Positions 16,983 to 26,597 of a stretch of 64,000 bases of DNA are shown here, one piece after another (the first letter of the stretch is position 1; each line of letters opens with the position of its first letter). A program made the position numbers and the translations under genes. The stretch is from Acinetobacter puyangensis. Its GTDB lineage: Bacteria > Pseudomonadota > Gammaproteobacteria > Pseudomonadales > Moraxellaceae. Where the stretch lies: contig NZ_OANT01000002.1 in NCBI RefSeq assembly GCF_900096995.1, forward strand, positions 362,340-426,339, read 5' to 3'. The notes below the pieces were generated by a model, which ran no database searches, was not told the origin of the DNA, and worked only from the letters and a program-made list of their open reading frames with translations.

Positions 16983-18115
16983 TGGCAGAGATCGAACCAG
17001 ATCGTTTGCGTGCTGCACATCAGCATCTTAGGCAGAAAGTTGAGCAATCTGACCTAAGGGCACAAGGTAAAAGTCGATTTACCAGTGAAACCCAACAACG
17101 AAAGGAAGTTGGCAAAGGCGATTCAAAACTTACAGAACCTACTTTTCTGCGTCCTCAGGATATACAAAAAGGTGTAACTTATGATGTTGAGAAGGTCTTT
17201 TATACGACTCTTGGTAATGAAATACGCCGTGTAAATCGTGATGATCTGGTGGCTTTTCAAAAAAATATCGAGTTGTTGCAGGACCAGTATAAGCGAGGTA
17301 TTACAGCAAAACAGGTTATAAATTTAAGCTTGCCATTTGATATCAAAAAATCAAATGAACAAATCTTTATGGCGGTACCTCTAAGCATAAAAAATGGCGT
17401 TGTTCATTTTATGACAAATGCCAGTAAAGAAAGTAATGTTACTGAACACCATGTAAATGTTGAGTTCCTTAATTATCAATCATTAATTTTACAACCCACT
17501 GCTATTACAGCGGATGCAGTGAAAAAGAAACTGATGTATGGAAAGTTGAAATTTGAATGTGATTGTGGACGGCATACATACTGGTTTAGATATATTGCAT
17601 CAATTGGTGGATATGGTTTTGGGCGTATTGAAGAAGGCTATCCAAAACTCACAAATCCACATCTAGCCGGAGTGGCTTGTAAACATGTATTAAGAGTCAT
17701 GCACTATATTCTTTCACCAGCATTTACACAGTATATTACCAAGCAATTACAGAAAGAACGCAGTAAACAGGCAGGTCAACGACGTAAACAAACTGACAGG
17801 CAATTGATTAAAGAACTGGACCGCCAGTTTGAAATTATTGAGAGTAAAACCAATAAGGTTATCGCACGTAACGATAAGGCAGCTCAACGTGAAATGATGC
17901 GCCGGGCTAATAATTATAATAAGGCAAAACAGAGAGAGGCAGAAAAACGGCAAAAACAGGAACTTGAGAAAGTTGCTAAAGAACAGGGTAAAGATGCTGC
18001 TGATAAAATCATACAAAAGCAAAAACAGGATGCACTTCGTACTTTAGATTCTTTGCTGGCATCAAAGTTAATCACCCCAGAACAGTACGCATTCTATAAA
18101 CGAGGTACAAAGTAA
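16982..18115 (+). CDS. Virion-regulon protein with SWIM-like zinc motif and coiled coil
   Basis: 377 aa. Residues ~60-190 are mixed alpha/beta. A CxC at about 193-195 (FECDCGRHTYWFRY) and a CxH at about 233-235 (ACKHVLRVM) reproduce the CxCx(n)CxH spacing of SWIM zinc fingers. From ~250 a very long charged helix (K, Q, R, E rich, with EAEKRQKQELEKV) suggests a coiled coil. SWIM fingers bind nucleic acid or protein. Ends with stop/start overlap to the next gene. A DNA-associated virion or assembly protein is plausible, but no homologue is recognised with certainty. Confidence 0.5.
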   Translation: MAEIEPDRLRAAHQHLRQKVEQSDLRAQGKSRFTSETQQRKEVGKGDSKLTEPTFLRPQDIQKGVTYDVEKVFYTTLGNEIRRVNRDDLVAFQKNIELLQDQYKRGITAKQVINLSLPFDIKKSNEQIFMAVPLSIKNGVVHFMTNASKESNVTEHHVNVEFLNYQSLILQPTAITADAVKKKLMYGKLKFECDCGRHTYWFRYIASIGGYGFGRIEEGYPKLTNPHLAGVACKHVLRVMHYILSPAFTQYITKQLQKERSKQAGQRRKQTDRQLIKELDRQFEIIESKTNKVIARNDKAAQREMMRRANNYNKAKQREAEKRQKQELEKVAKEQGKDAADKIIQKQKQDALRTLDSLLASKLITPEQYAFYKRGTK

Positions 18116-18648
18116 TGCTTAACACAGCCGTTAATCGAGTTGCCAATGGTCGTAGACTTGTGGCTAGGCGTGTCGTAATGAATACACTTGCCAGTGTTCA
18201 GGCTCAGATTTGGCGTAAAAACATCATTTACGACAATGCAGATATTTCAGAACCTTTAGATCCATTATCGTTTGAAGCATTGGCTGTTTCTCAACAGGAC
18301 GAGCCAAATTATAGCTATGAATATATTGGGATGGCCTATATTTTAGCGGATAAATTCAATGGTGGTTATGTCCATAAAAATTTCTCAATGGTCAATCCTG
18401 ATGATGTGGCGATATTTGCCCAAATTGAACCATATGATAGTTCTTATGAGCAAATATCAGATCAAATAACTAAAATTCCGGATTTCACCTTAAATGAAGG
18501 TGATCTACTGGGATTGTCTGTATATCAAGATTTTATGGTTTGGTTTGAAATTGTCAGCATTACTGGCCAGACCATCATGGCAGATTTTGGAACCAAGTTC
18601 ATTCTTAATCGACGTGATGATTTACAGTTAGACCCAATAAAAGAGTAG
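18115..18648 (+). CDS. Virion-regulon protein of unknown function
   Basis: 177 aa, coupled to the previous gene (TAATG). The first ~35 residues are basic (NGRRLVARRVV), the rest acidic and beta-rich. Head-tail connector or neck size, but no diagnostic motif. Role inferred only from position among structural genes. Confidence 0.45.
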   Translation: MLNTAVNRVANGRRLVARRVVMNTLASVQAQIWRKNIIYDNADISEPLDPLSFEALAVSQQDEPNYSYEYIGMAYILADKFNGGYVHKNFSMVNPDDVAIFAQIEPYDSSYEQISDQITKIPDFTLNEGDLLGLSVYQDFMVWFEIVSITGQTIMADFGTKFILNRRDDLQLDPIKE

Positions 18649-18660
18649 GAAATTATTATT

Positions 18661-18969
18661 ATGGCTTATTTATTGTTCAATGAAACAGGAAAATCAGTAG
18701 GTGATGTTGGTATGAAATCTCAATGTACATCTGCAATTTTTAATTACCAGGTAATTGGCAGTGGAGCAGTTGTTGAGTTTTCTGGATCTAATGTGCCTTT
18801 GGATCAACTAGACATTGGCATTGAGGATCAATGGATCCCTATTTGCACAATTGAATCTGGTGTGGCTGATAGTGAACCTTTTAGGCAACATGTCTGGAAT
18901 TCTTTGCGCTATAAAGTAACCGCAGGTGCGGAAGTAGGAATTTATGTGACCAGCGGGGTTAGTGGGTAA
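18661..18969 (+). CDS. Small beta-rich virion protein
   Basis: 102 aa. Strand-rich and glycine-rich sequence (NYQVIGSGAVVEFSGSNVP, ending VGIYVTSGVSG), like small decoration or fibre-tip domains of phage virions. Starts 12 bp after the preceding gene with GGAAATTATT upstream. A capsid decoration role is a guess. Confidence 0.4.
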   Translation: MAYLLFNETGKSVGDVGMKSQCTSAIFNYQVIGSGAVVEFSGSNVPLDQLDIGIEDQWIPICTIESGVADSEPFRQHVWNSLRYKVTAGAEVGIYVTSGVSG

Positions 18970-19087
18970 AATATCCAAGGAATATTTAGGAAATCAAGAT
19001 TCTGCACTCTAGTTTTTTTTAATTATTATAGTAATAATGTTAGTTACTTGACTTAATTTTAAGCAAAATTACTAGGGTGTATTTTAA

Positions 19088-20038
19088 ATGTCAAAAAATC
19101 CTAAAATTGAAACAGCTTTTTATCTTGATAACTGGACATATGAAAATGGAGATATTAAAGATTTAATTGATAATTCAATCCACATAAAGGCTAATGAATT
19201 TGAGTTGAGTATGAAAGGCAATATTTTTTGCCCATCATGTAAAACACCTTTATCAAGAGTTCCAACTGATGGAAATATACTTACAAATAATAGAAATGCA
19301 TTTTTTAGACATTTACCGAGATTTAAAGATGTAAAATGTAGTCTTCGAACACCAGAGGGGAATGGGAAAAAATATAGTAATGAAGAACAAGCCAAAAAAG
19401 CTATCAATGATGGTGAGCTAATAATAATTTCAAAATTTATTTCTGAACCAGTGGAAAATAATTCAACTGATAAAACTAAACCCTATGATTTTGAGTTTAT
19501 TGAGGATGAGGAAGGTGAAATAACAGGTATTCCAATATCAAGACATCAAGGCGAAAAACTAAATTTACCGACTCGAATAATGTCTATTCAGGCACTTTGT
19601 GTAAATTTCGATAAAAAGTTGCACGCTTATATTTACTTTCCAAATATGCAAAAAGCATTAACATTAAAAGATACTTTAATCAATATTCAAGAATTAGACG
19701 AACCCAGAATGAGGGAAATGGCTCAAGATATTGACCAGATACCTAGTTTATTTTACGGCAAGATCAAAATATCTAAATTTTTAAGAAACGCGAATGATGA
19801 TTACATAAGAATGACTTTTTTAGAAAAACATGACTCCATTATTCATTTTTCTCTAAAGATTAAATCTAAATTACAGGATCGTAGAGGAATTCGTGAAGGA
19901 GGGTGTTCAGGACGATTTGTACTTTTTTGGGGCACAATTAAAGAAAGTGGTGTTGGTTTCTCTGTTAGTCCATCTTGGGGTGAATTCGGTTTGCTTAGTG
20001 AAAAGTATAATAAGTTCTTATGTGATATTAATGAGTAA
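19088..20038 (+). CDS. CoiA-like zinc-motif protein, likely cargo
   Basis: 316 aa. Near residue 45 a CPSC pair (NIFCPSCKTPLSRVP), then AFFRHLP and KCSLRTPEG. The CPxC...FxH...C arrangement is like the zinc-binding start of CoiA-family proteins and related mobile-element nucleases. The remaining ~240 residues are unrecognised and no clear nuclease triad is seen. It has its own AT-rich upstream region (18970-19087), no TGGAAC, and lower GC than virion genes, so it is probably lysogenic cargo inserted ahead of the capsid unit. Confidence 0.4.
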   Translation: MSKNPKIETAFYLDNWTYENGDIKDLIDNSIHIKANEFELSMKGNIFCPSCKTPLSRVPTDGNILTNNRNAFFRHLPRFKDVKCSLRTPEGNGKKYSNEEQAKKAINDGELIIISKFISEPVENNSTDKTKPYDFEFIEDEEGEITGIPISRHQGEKLNLPTRIMSIQALCVNFDKKLHAYIYFPNMQKALTLKDTLINIQELDEPRMREMAQDIDQIPSLFYGKIKISKFLRNANDDYIRMTFLEKHDSIIHFSLKIKSKLQDRRGIREGGCSGRFVLFWGTIKESGVGFSVSPSWGEFGLLSEKYNKFLCDINE

Positions 20039-20064
20039 CTGAACATACACTTATTTTTTTATTT

Positions 20065-20142
20065 TGGAACCCACCATAAAACCCTATTTTTGCTTATGTA
20101 AAGATGCTCCCAATGAAGATTTTCTTTACATAGGTAAAAGAC
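20065..20142 (+). promoter_or_regulatory. TGGAAC-type late leader of the capsid gene
   Basis: TGGAAC at 20065-20070, ATAAAA five bases later. Perfect 10-bp stem TATGTAAAGA (20095-20104) with TCTTTACATA (20123-20132). A weak GGTAAAAG precedes ATG 20143. Confidence 0.65.
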
Positions 20143-21915
20143 ATGGGTGCATTAAGCAACGAAGCACAACAACATTTTGACGCACAATCTCAGGCAATTG
20201 CAACTTGTGCAAAATATTATTTTAGTAATGGTCAAGTCGCTGGTTTCGATAGTATCAGTGTAGAACCTTCAGCACGTCCCGAACCTTTGCAGGCAATTTT
20301 TGATAGCATTGAAGAAAAATACCAAGCCAAGATTGATGATGCTGTGCGCATGGGGATTGAAGCATATCAAAGCCGAAACGGTGGGGAGTTACCGCATCCG
20401 AGCGTGATTGCTTCGGCCTTGAGTGCTGGTAAAAGTGTTGCGGAAGGAAAATATAATCAAGCTATGTTCGATGGCTTGGCACAATTTGATGATATCTCCA
20501 ATGGCTCTTATGAACAGGCTGCTGTAGTTCCGGCTATGACTGTAGTGACCATTGCCAATGTCATTGCGAATTCCTTACCAATTGTCGCGATGTTGCCAAA
20601 CCCAACCAATTCTGTTCGTGTCCCTGTAGTTGCTGTTCGGTATATGACTGACTCAGCTTTTGGTGCAATGGCACAAGGTGACTATCTGGATGGTGCCAAC
20701 GCAGCTCTACCATACGCCGAAGGACGTTTTGCTTTTGCATTGACTGCTGAAAGTGCTACTCCTAATGTTTATGCGGTGACTGCTCGGACTACATACGAGG
20801 ATTTTACTGCAAAAACTCCGAATGAAAATGGTGATTTACTGCCATTTCTTTCAGGCAATGTTTCATTGCGAGTAAATGGTCGTGAATTAGCGCATACCCG
20901 TGGTGATCAAAATCTTTCAGTTGCTAAAGGTTCAGTCAGTGCAACGATCAAACGTCCAGAAATTGAAATTGCTGGTACTACTTTTACATTGAATGCTGTA
21001 TCAGTAAATATTGACACACGTACTATTACTGCAACTTTTGATCAGGCATTACCGGCAAATACAGCAATTGAAGTGCATTTGGTTGCAGATTTTGATGCAA
21101 AAGATGGTAGTAAAAAGCATTTGCTGAATCCAGTTGGTGTATCGCTAGAACCAGAATATGACTTAATTCAGTCTGTACCGGTCGTTAACCACATTAATGT
21201 TTCTTATAACACCAATAATCAGATGGCCAATGAATTAGGTGTTGGTTTTGTGGGTGCGGCATTGGCCGCGATGCAAGGTAAATATTTCCTGGAACAAAAT
21301 GTACGCCTATTGAAAGAAGCAAAAGACCGTGCGAAATATACCAGTGGCGACGGTGCTGCAAAGCGTATCTTCACTTTTGATGCTTCACGCGGGGCTACCG
21401 GTAATTTAACTGCTGCAATGAATACTACGGCAGATCTTATTCGTGAAATCCTGAAATTCATTCAGTTTGCAAAATTAAAGATTCGTCAGGCCTCCGGTGG
21501 CGCAACTGTCCGATTTGGCCTTTATGTTGGTGATTTGGGGGCTGTATTCTTTAATCAGCTTGATTCAAGCGTATTCACCAAAACTGGTGCTACTGCATCA
21601 TGGGGTGAGATCGTGCGAATCGGTACACTGAATGATGGTACCGATGTTTATCACACACCGACTGCTCAGGGGGTTGTCATTGAAGGTGTGAATGCTGCCG
21701 AAATTATGCTGGTAGGGAATGGTAATGAACCTGCACGTAATCCAATGGTTGGGACCATTACTCAGCCACCAATTTTCCGTGAAGCTAAACCGGATACACG
21801 GGATATTCAGTTCGGCCTACATGCACAAATGGCTGCGGAATTAAATCCACTTGAGCGATATGCAGATCAAGTGGCACTAATCGAAATGATTAACCTGCCA
21901 GCCCTTGGTGCGTAA
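20143..21915 (+). CDS. Major capsid protein
   Basis: 590 aa. Single-gene unit between a leader and a terminator, as expected for the most abundant virion protein. Helical N-terminal arm (~1-120), then TVVTIANVIANSLPIVAML, a beta-rich insertion domain (~220-380, Ig-like composition: SVNIDTRTITATFDQALPAN), and a conserved-looking C-terminal part with FGLYVGDLGAVFFNQLD and NPLERYADQVALIEM. Larger than a bare HK97 fold, consistent with the insertion. No protease cleavage site can be read with confidence. Confidence 0.75.
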   Translation: MGALSNEAQQHFDAQSQAIATCAKYYFSNGQVAGFDSISVEPSARPEPLQAIFDSIEEKYQAKIDDAVRMGIEAYQSRNGGELPHPSVIASALSAGKSVAEGKYNQAMFDGLAQFDDISNGSYEQAAVVPAMTVVTIANVIANSLPIVAMLPNPTNSVRVPVVAVRYMTDSAFGAMAQGDYLDGANAALPYAEGRFAFALTAESATPNVYAVTARTTYEDFTAKTPNENGDLLPFLSGNVSLRVNGRELAHTRGDQNLSVAKGSVSATIKRPEIEIAGTTFTLNAVSVNIDTRTITATFDQALPANTAIEVHLVADFDAKDGSKKHLLNPVGVSLEPEYDLIQSVPVVNHINVSYNTNNQMANELGVGFVGAALAAMQGKYFLEQNVRLLKEAKDRAKYTSGDGAAKRIFTFDASRGATGNLTAAMNTTADLIREILKFIQFAKLKIRQASGGATVRFGLYVGDLGAVFFNQLDSSVFTKTGATASWGEIVRIGTLNDGTDVYHTPTAQGVVIEGVNAAEIMLVGNGNEPARNPMVGTITQPPIFREAKPDTRDIQFGLHAQMAAELNPLERYADQVALIEMINLPALGA

Positions 21916-21919
21916 TCAC

Positions 21920-21977
21920 TGGAACATAGAAAAGGCGTAGTTTTACGCCTTTTTTTATAAAATTTGAGGATATTCTA
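21920..21977 (+). promoter_or_regulatory. TGGAAC followed by terminator hairpin
   Basis: TGGAAC at 21920-21925 directly after the capsid stop. Stem AAAGGCGTA (21931-21939) with TACGCCTTT (21944-21952) and a T-run. A TGAGGATA ribosome site then precedes ATG 21978, so here the hairpin and start are separated. Confidence 0.65.
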
Positions 21978-22544
21978 ATGACTGAAAACACAGAAACCCT
22001 AAATGATCCCGTTGCCACTTCAACCCTTTCAGATGAAAATCTAACAGGACAGCCGGAGGATAAAGCAGATGAAAGTTCAAATGATGCAGCAACAAATGGA
22101 TCTGATAGCCTTGTTGTAGCTGATGAAACCAACCAATCCGAAGATACCTCCCCATCGAATTCGACAACAGCTGAAGCAGCAAATTCGATTGATATGAAAG
22201 CGGTAAGTGCTGAAAAAACAACTACGAAGCGTAAATACACAAAAAAAGAAACAAGTAAGACTACTACAGATAAAACAGCTTTAACGACCTCTAAACCAAC
22301 TGAAAATATTGTTGAAGTAGTTCCGCAAGACGAAATTAAACAGGATACCACTGTAACAAAATCGTCAGATCTTAGTATTAAGGTAACCAATTCTGGATCA
22401 ATGACAGTTGTTGAACCCATGACGTGTACTTCAATTAAGCCGGGTGAAACAGTCACAATTGAAGCGAATAGTCGTACTTATTATGATCAGATACGAAAAA
22501 ATCTTGCACAATTGCAAGCCTTTGGTCGTAAATTGGAGTTTTAA
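21978..22544 (+). CDS. Low-complexity acidic protein of the head module
   Basis: 188 aa. Residues 1-75 are rich in T, S, E, D and N; ~76-95 is a basic patch (KRKYTKKETSK); ~96-125 T/K-rich. The last ~65 residues form a compact beta-rich domain (NSGSMTVVEPMTCTSIKPGET) ending in AQLQAFGRKLEF. It sits immediately after the capsid gene, so a head decoration or head-completion role is plausible. No family recognised. Confidence 0.45.
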   Translation: MTENTETLNDPVATSTLSDENLTGQPEDKADESSNDAATNGSDSLVVADETNQSEDTSPSNSTTAEAANSIDMKAVSAEKTTTKRKYTKKETSKTTTDKTALTTSKPTENIVEVVPQDEIKQDTTVTKSSDLSIKVTNSGSMTVVEPMTCTSIKPGETVTIEANSRTYYDQIRKNLAQLQAFGRKLEF

Positions 22545-22547
22545 TTC

Positions 22548-23456
22548 ATGACAATTGCAATTAATGGTACCAATGCATTTACTGATTTATTAGGTGATGA
22601 AGCTACTGAATATGTGCTGAAGCTTGGTAATTTAGCTTCTCGTGACATTTTAGAACCTTTAACCGGTTTAGTGGTAGGGGCTTTGGGCCAAGTTGAATTT
22701 ACATTAACTGGGCGTTTGGCTTATGAGCAACTACTAAAAAATATTGCACAAATTAATCATCTACATGGATTTTCAGCTCTTAAACTCTCAGATGTGGTCG
22801 ATGTATTTAATATTATCACTAAGTTTTCGATTGAATCAGAATTTTCGAATCTTGACTACCGAAGTGTTTATCATCTTAATCCAGGTGATACGTTAAATTG
22901 TATAGTCCGTCCAGATAGTGGGCTAACGCGGCCAGTGCAAATTAAATTTGTTGAACCAGTATCTACAGGCTTGGTAGATTCCCTTGTAAATACAAATTTT
23001 ACTTTACAGCCCGGTCAGGATCTTGTTATTCCTTTTAATATCAAGGAAGACATACCTGAGGGGGACAAAGCTATTTCAATAGTAGTGATGCGCTCGAATG
23101 ATGAATATGGACAAGTTGCACCATTGGGAACAACCCGCGGATTTACAGTACACTCCCCAGCTATTGTACCCGCTGAACCCATTTTGAATGGCGCGCCTCA
23201 AATGAGTCAGGTGGCAGTAGCATCATATGGCATCAATGTCGTATGGTCCAATATGCCAAATAATTATCATTTTAAATCCATTAAATGGACAGTTGATAAT
23301 CCAAATTTTGAAATTTCAATTGTTGACCAAAATAATTTAAGTTCTATCAAAGCATCTCTTAAAGCAGGTAGTGAAGTTGATGTTGGAGAGATTATAACCA
23401 TTACACTAGAAGCAGATGAATATACCATCAAAGCTTCAACGGAAGTTATGTCATAG
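22548..23456 (+). CDS. Virion structural protein with Ig-like C-terminus
   Basis: 302 aa, 3 bp after the previous gene. Helical N-terminal ~105 residues; the rest is beta-rich with a segment (MSQVAVASYGINVVWSNMP, SSIKASLKAGSEVDVGE) that reads like an Ig-like surface domain. Ends before a perfect terminator. Possibly a head-surface or tail-surface protein; unproven. Confidence 0.45.
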   Translation: MTIAINGTNAFTDLLGDEATEYVLKLGNLASRDILEPLTGLVVGALGQVEFTLTGRLAYEQLLKNIAQINHLHGFSALKLSDVVDVFNIITKFSIESEFSNLDYRSVYHLNPGDTLNCIVRPDSGLTRPVQIKFVEPVSTGLVDSLVNTNFTLQPGQDLVIPFNIKEDIPEGDKAISIVVMRSNDEYGQVAPLGTTRGFTVHSPAIVPAEPILNGAPQMSQVAVASYGINVVWSNMPNNYHFKSIKWTVDNPNFEISIVDQNNLSSIKASLKAGSEVDVGEIITITLEADEYTIKASTEVMS

Positions 23457-23482
23457 CCGACCGTCAAGTTAATTACTCCTAT

Positions 23483-23508
23483 TAGGCTGCATGGTGCAGC
23501 CTACTTTT
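23483..23508 (+). terminator. Rho-independent terminator
   Basis: TAGGCTGCA (23483-23491), loop TGG, TGCAGCCTA (23495-23503), then CTTTTT. The next TGGAAC begins at its last T. Confidence 0.8.
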
Positions 23509-23636
23509 TGGAACATACGGTAAATACCCAAAAAAGTATTTGCCACAATACATATATCAATGATGTTTGGTGGCAATCCAATGATCGAAAAAAGCAAATG
23601 TGAAGTTGTCCTTACCTCGTCACAAGGGGGTAATCT
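23509..23636 (+). promoter_or_regulatory. TGGAAC-type late leader of the sheath-like gene
   Basis: TGGAAC at 23509-23514, GTAAAT five bases later. Stem TTGCCAC (23540-23546) with GTGGCAA (23570-23576). Unlike most, it has a good AAGGGGG ribosome site before ATG 23637. Confidence 0.6.
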
Positions 23637-24944
23637 ATGACAGCAGTCGCAGTAAATCTAAATTCCAGTGGTCAAATCAGTTTAGGAAATACTGAAGGTG
23701 CTGCATTCGGAATTGACTATGATCTATACAATTATCTAGGTTCAGAAGTTGCATTAAAAATTCAGTTTTTCGGAAAAGTGGCCAATCCGACAAAAGGAAG
23801 CCAAATTGTTTGTCGATTAACATGGATTGATACACTGGCTGGTGATGAAATATATCAAGTACAAGGTAATTTAAGCTGGAATGAAGAGGATAACTCATCA
23901 CTCTGGAATGTTGCTGGAGCTAAAAATATTTTCAAATCATTTGAACTGGTTTATGGCAACAATAGTTACAGTAATATGATCGCAGCCATACTCCTAAGTG
24001 ATGCGTACAATTCCGTTAACAGCTTAGGCCGAAATTCTATTCAATTGGTCCTTATTGAAGATCAACCACCTGGTTTTGATGCAGATACACTTTATAAAAC
24101 TTTGATTTCTCTTGATCAGCGTCCAAGTGATATTGGCCTGAATGGTCTTGATTATTTGGAAGTATATTCTGCTTTATATCGTGTGATAGATAATCTTAAT
24201 ATTCCATTGATAGTCGAACTGGATCCTACTTTAGATCAGGATGTCGCCATAAGTTTGGCTCAATCACTTGATGCACAAGATCATCGAGTACAACTGATCT
24301 GGTCACCCAACACATGCCGTCCACGTGATGCAAGTTCATTAAGAGGACGTCAAAAGCCTTGTTATGTATTGGGCCATTATTTGGGCTTGAAAGCTTTACG
24401 CAATGTGAAAACTACTGCTCAATCCATTCCGATGATTGCCGACCCAGTTGCTGGTGAACCTTATCCGTTTAAATTAAAGGCAATGACCCCACGAGATGAT
24501 GTGATTTTTGATGAAGAAACCATCGAGGCACTAGCAGAAGCAAAAATCAATGTCGTGCGACGTATCAATTATGATACTGGTATCCAATTCGTGATGAGTG
24601 ATGTACTTACTCAATATGTTAGTGAAACCAGCGCCTTACGTGTCGTAAATGCGGCAGAAATTGCCTGCTATACAACTAATCGTGTGACTGAAATTCTAAA
24701 ACGTCATATGTTGAAAAAAACAACATCTTTTCTCGAAGATGCCGGTCGGGATATTACCAAATTTTTAAATGCCTGTTATAGCGCAGGGTTAATCGTGGAT
24801 GCAGAGGATCTAGGTTACCAGCCATATCAATTCAGTCTGGTACCGGACGAATCAAAACCATTTGAACGAGTTCGTTTATATCTTGCACGCCGCCCTGAAG
24901 GTGCTGTGCGTTCAGTCATTTTTGATGATGTCATTACTAAATAG
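23637..24944 (+). CDS. Probable tail sheath protein
   Basis: 435 aa. The C-terminal ~150 residues follow the sheath core pattern: INVVRRINYDTGIQFVMSDVLT, then LRVVNAAEIACYTTNRVTEIL, a helix ending FLNACYSAGLI and a strand pair before RPEGAVRSVIFDDV. The middle (VELDPTLDQDVAISLAQSL, RVQLIWSPNT) looks like the sheath alpha/beta domain. A separate, canonical sheath N-terminal domain is duplicated at 33.6 and 36.8 kb, so functions may be split. A tail-tube or other tail protein cannot be excluded. Confidence 0.55.
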   Translation: MTAVAVNLNSSGQISLGNTEGAAFGIDYDLYNYLGSEVALKIQFFGKVANPTKGSQIVCRLTWIDTLAGDEIYQVQGNLSWNEEDNSSLWNVAGAKNIFKSFELVYGNNSYSNMIAAILLSDAYNSVNSLGRNSIQLVLIEDQPPGFDADTLYKTLISLDQRPSDIGLNGLDYLEVYSALYRVIDNLNIPLIVELDPTLDQDVAISLAQSLDAQDHRVQLIWSPNTCRPRDASSLRGRQKPCYVLGHYLGLKALRNVKTTAQSIPMIADPVAGEPYPFKLKAMTPRDDVIFDEETIEALAEAKINVVRRINYDTGIQFVMSDVLTQYVSETSALRVVNAAEIACYTTNRVTEILKRHMLKKTTSFLEDAGRDITKFLNACYSAGLIVDAEDLGYQPYQFSLVPDESKPFERVRLYLARRPEGAVRSVIFDDVITK

Positions 24945-24956
24945 AGGAAAATAACC

Positions 24957-25745
24957 ATGAATGGTTTTGGTAGTTTACAACGTGTAAAAGGGTCATTTGC
25001 TTTATTTGACGGTGCTACAGCAGCTGAATTTGAAGATGCTGCCAAGCAATTAAGTACCAGTGAAGTTCGTGAGGCACAATCTATCATTGAACACGCCCGT
25101 TCTCTTGGTTTAGGCATTGTTTCGACTTTAATTGCAGATTTAAGTGCCGGTGATTTAGGTGATCAACTTCCTTCTGATTATCTGGATGGACTTTTGGTTG
25201 AGGCAGTAGATGATGCTGACGATGATGATAATGTTTTATTTGATTTGGTCGTAGGTGCAGTTCAAGATGCTTTTGAAAGCCTGGGTGTTGATGAGACAAC
25301 GATTGCTCAAATGTTTAGTGACGATGTGACTGTAGCAGATGCAGCGATTGAAGCAGGTTCTGAATCTGCATTGGCTAATTTGCCAGATGATGGTGAGCCA
25401 CTTGATGCATTTATCAGCGATTTTGTTTACGGGGAACCATATGAAGGTGAAGCCGGTTTCGATGCTGCATTATCTTCAAGTCAAATGAAACAAAAAGGTA
25501 AGGCGCGGGTAGGTAGTTTTGCAGCACGTAAAGTACATGGTAAAAAAGTGGTCTACAAAGGTGCTTGGGCTATTCGCAAAGGCCGTAAGGTTATAGTAAA
25601 TAAACGTTTACCTAACCAGACTGTTCGCTTAACAGCAAAACAAAAAGTTGCAGTGAAAAAAGCAGGTTTAAAAGCCCGCACAGCCAATGCAATCAAATTA
25701 CGTGTCAAATCATTTAAAAAAGGTCGGAAATTGGGATTATATTGA
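24957..25745 (+). CDS. Acidic-N/basic-C bipartite virion-regulon protein
   Basis: 262 aa with sharply divided charge. Residues 1-175 are acidic (AVDDADDDDNVLFDLV) and alanine-rich. Residues ~180-262 are strongly basic (KARVGSFAARKVHGKKV, GRKVIVNKRLPNQTVRL, RVKSFKKGRKLGLY) with few acidic residues. The basic tail resembles DNA-condensing or nucleoid-like tails. GAGGAAAATAACC gives a good ribosome site, and it follows the sheath-like gene in the same unit. Candidate internal, DNA-binding virion protein; unrecognised. Confidence 0.5.
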   Translation: MNGFGSLQRVKGSFALFDGATAAEFEDAAKQLSTSEVREAQSIIEHARSLGLGIVSTLIADLSAGDLGDQLPSDYLDGLLVEAVDDADDDDNVLFDLVVGAVQDAFESLGVDETTIAQMFSDDVTVADAAIEAGSESALANLPDDGEPLDAFISDFVYGEPYEGEAGFDAALSSSQMKQKGKARVGSFAARKVHGKKVVYKGAWAIRKGRKVIVNKRLPNQTVRLTAKQKVAVKKAGLKARTANAIKLRVKSFKKGRKLGLY

Positions 25746-25769
25746 TCCTGATTTTTTGGATGATTGATA

Positions 25770-25796
25770 AAAAGATCGCTTAGGCGGTCTTTTTGT
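25770..25796 (+). terminator. Rho-independent terminator
   Basis: AAAGATCGC, loop TTAG, GCGGTCTTTTT (one G-T pair). Ends the sheath-like unit. Confidence 0.75.
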
Positions 25797-25907
25797 CTAG
25801 ATATTAGTTTTGAGTATTTATTTACATTGTAACAATATGTTGTAAATATTGTTTAAATTGTAATTATAATGTTTATTAGTAAAACAATAATCAAAAGGAG
25901 TTTTGAA

Positions 25908-26546
25908 ATGAAAAATGAAATATTAAGTACATGCTTAGTGACTTTGTGTTTGAGTGGCTGTATGTCGTCCCAAATTAATAGAAATTATAAAGAAACTCGT
26001 CAAGACATAAGCGTTGAGGATGCTTTACCTCAAATTGCAATTGGTATTGCTAACATGAAAAAAAACTTAGATGCTGAAAGTGTAAAGGCAGGGGTTTATG
26101 TTGATGATATTCAGTTAGAAATTAATTTGAGTGCTAATGCATCTAAAGATGGAAAGTTGGGTATAGCGGCAGATCCACTGAGTCTAAAATCATTATCTAA
26201 AAGTGTTTTTTCATTTGATGCATCTCAAGATACGAAAATTGAGGATCTAAGAGGTAGCAAGTTAGTCATCAAATTCAAAAGTGCTAATCAATATAATTTG
26301 GAGTATCTTGAGAAATTAAAAGGGCTTGCTAGTATTAATACTGCTAAGCAATCTAATGAATCAACCAATCAAAATACTGAACCAGACAAGAAACAAGCAA
26401 CAGCATCGGCCTCAAATTCTGGCTTCAATATAAATTCTGAGACTATAAATAGGATTATTGATGAAAAAGCGGTACCTAGTAATGTGATGAATGTAATAAA
26501 TTCACCTATATTCAAAATAAATACGGACGTCACTAAAACAGATTGA
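25908..26546 (+). CDS. Lipoprotein, likely cargo
   Basis: 212 aa from ATG 25908, chosen for AAAGGAG upstream. Lipobox LSGC at ~16-19 (LVTLCLSGCMSSQ) makes it an outer- or inner-membrane lipoprotein. Central beta-rich region (KAGVYVDDIQLEINLSANA), then an S/N/Q-rich linker and a helical end. No TGGAAC leader; very low GC. It may modify the lysogen surface, for example by superinfection exclusion, but nothing proves this. Confidence 0.6.
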   Translation: MKNEILSTCLVTLCLSGCMSSQINRNYKETRQDISVEDALPQIAIGIANMKKNLDAESVKAGVYVDDIQLEINLSANASKDGKLGIAADPLSLKSLSKSVFSFDASQDTKIEDLRGSKLVIKFKSANQYNLEYLEKLKGLASINTAKQSNESTNQNTEPDKKQATASASNSGFNINSETINRIIDEKAVPSNVMNVINSPIFKINTDVTKTD

Positions 26547-26597
26547 ATTCGTGGCTCTAAGGTTTGTTTACGTATTTACTTTGTCTAGTGAGAGAAA

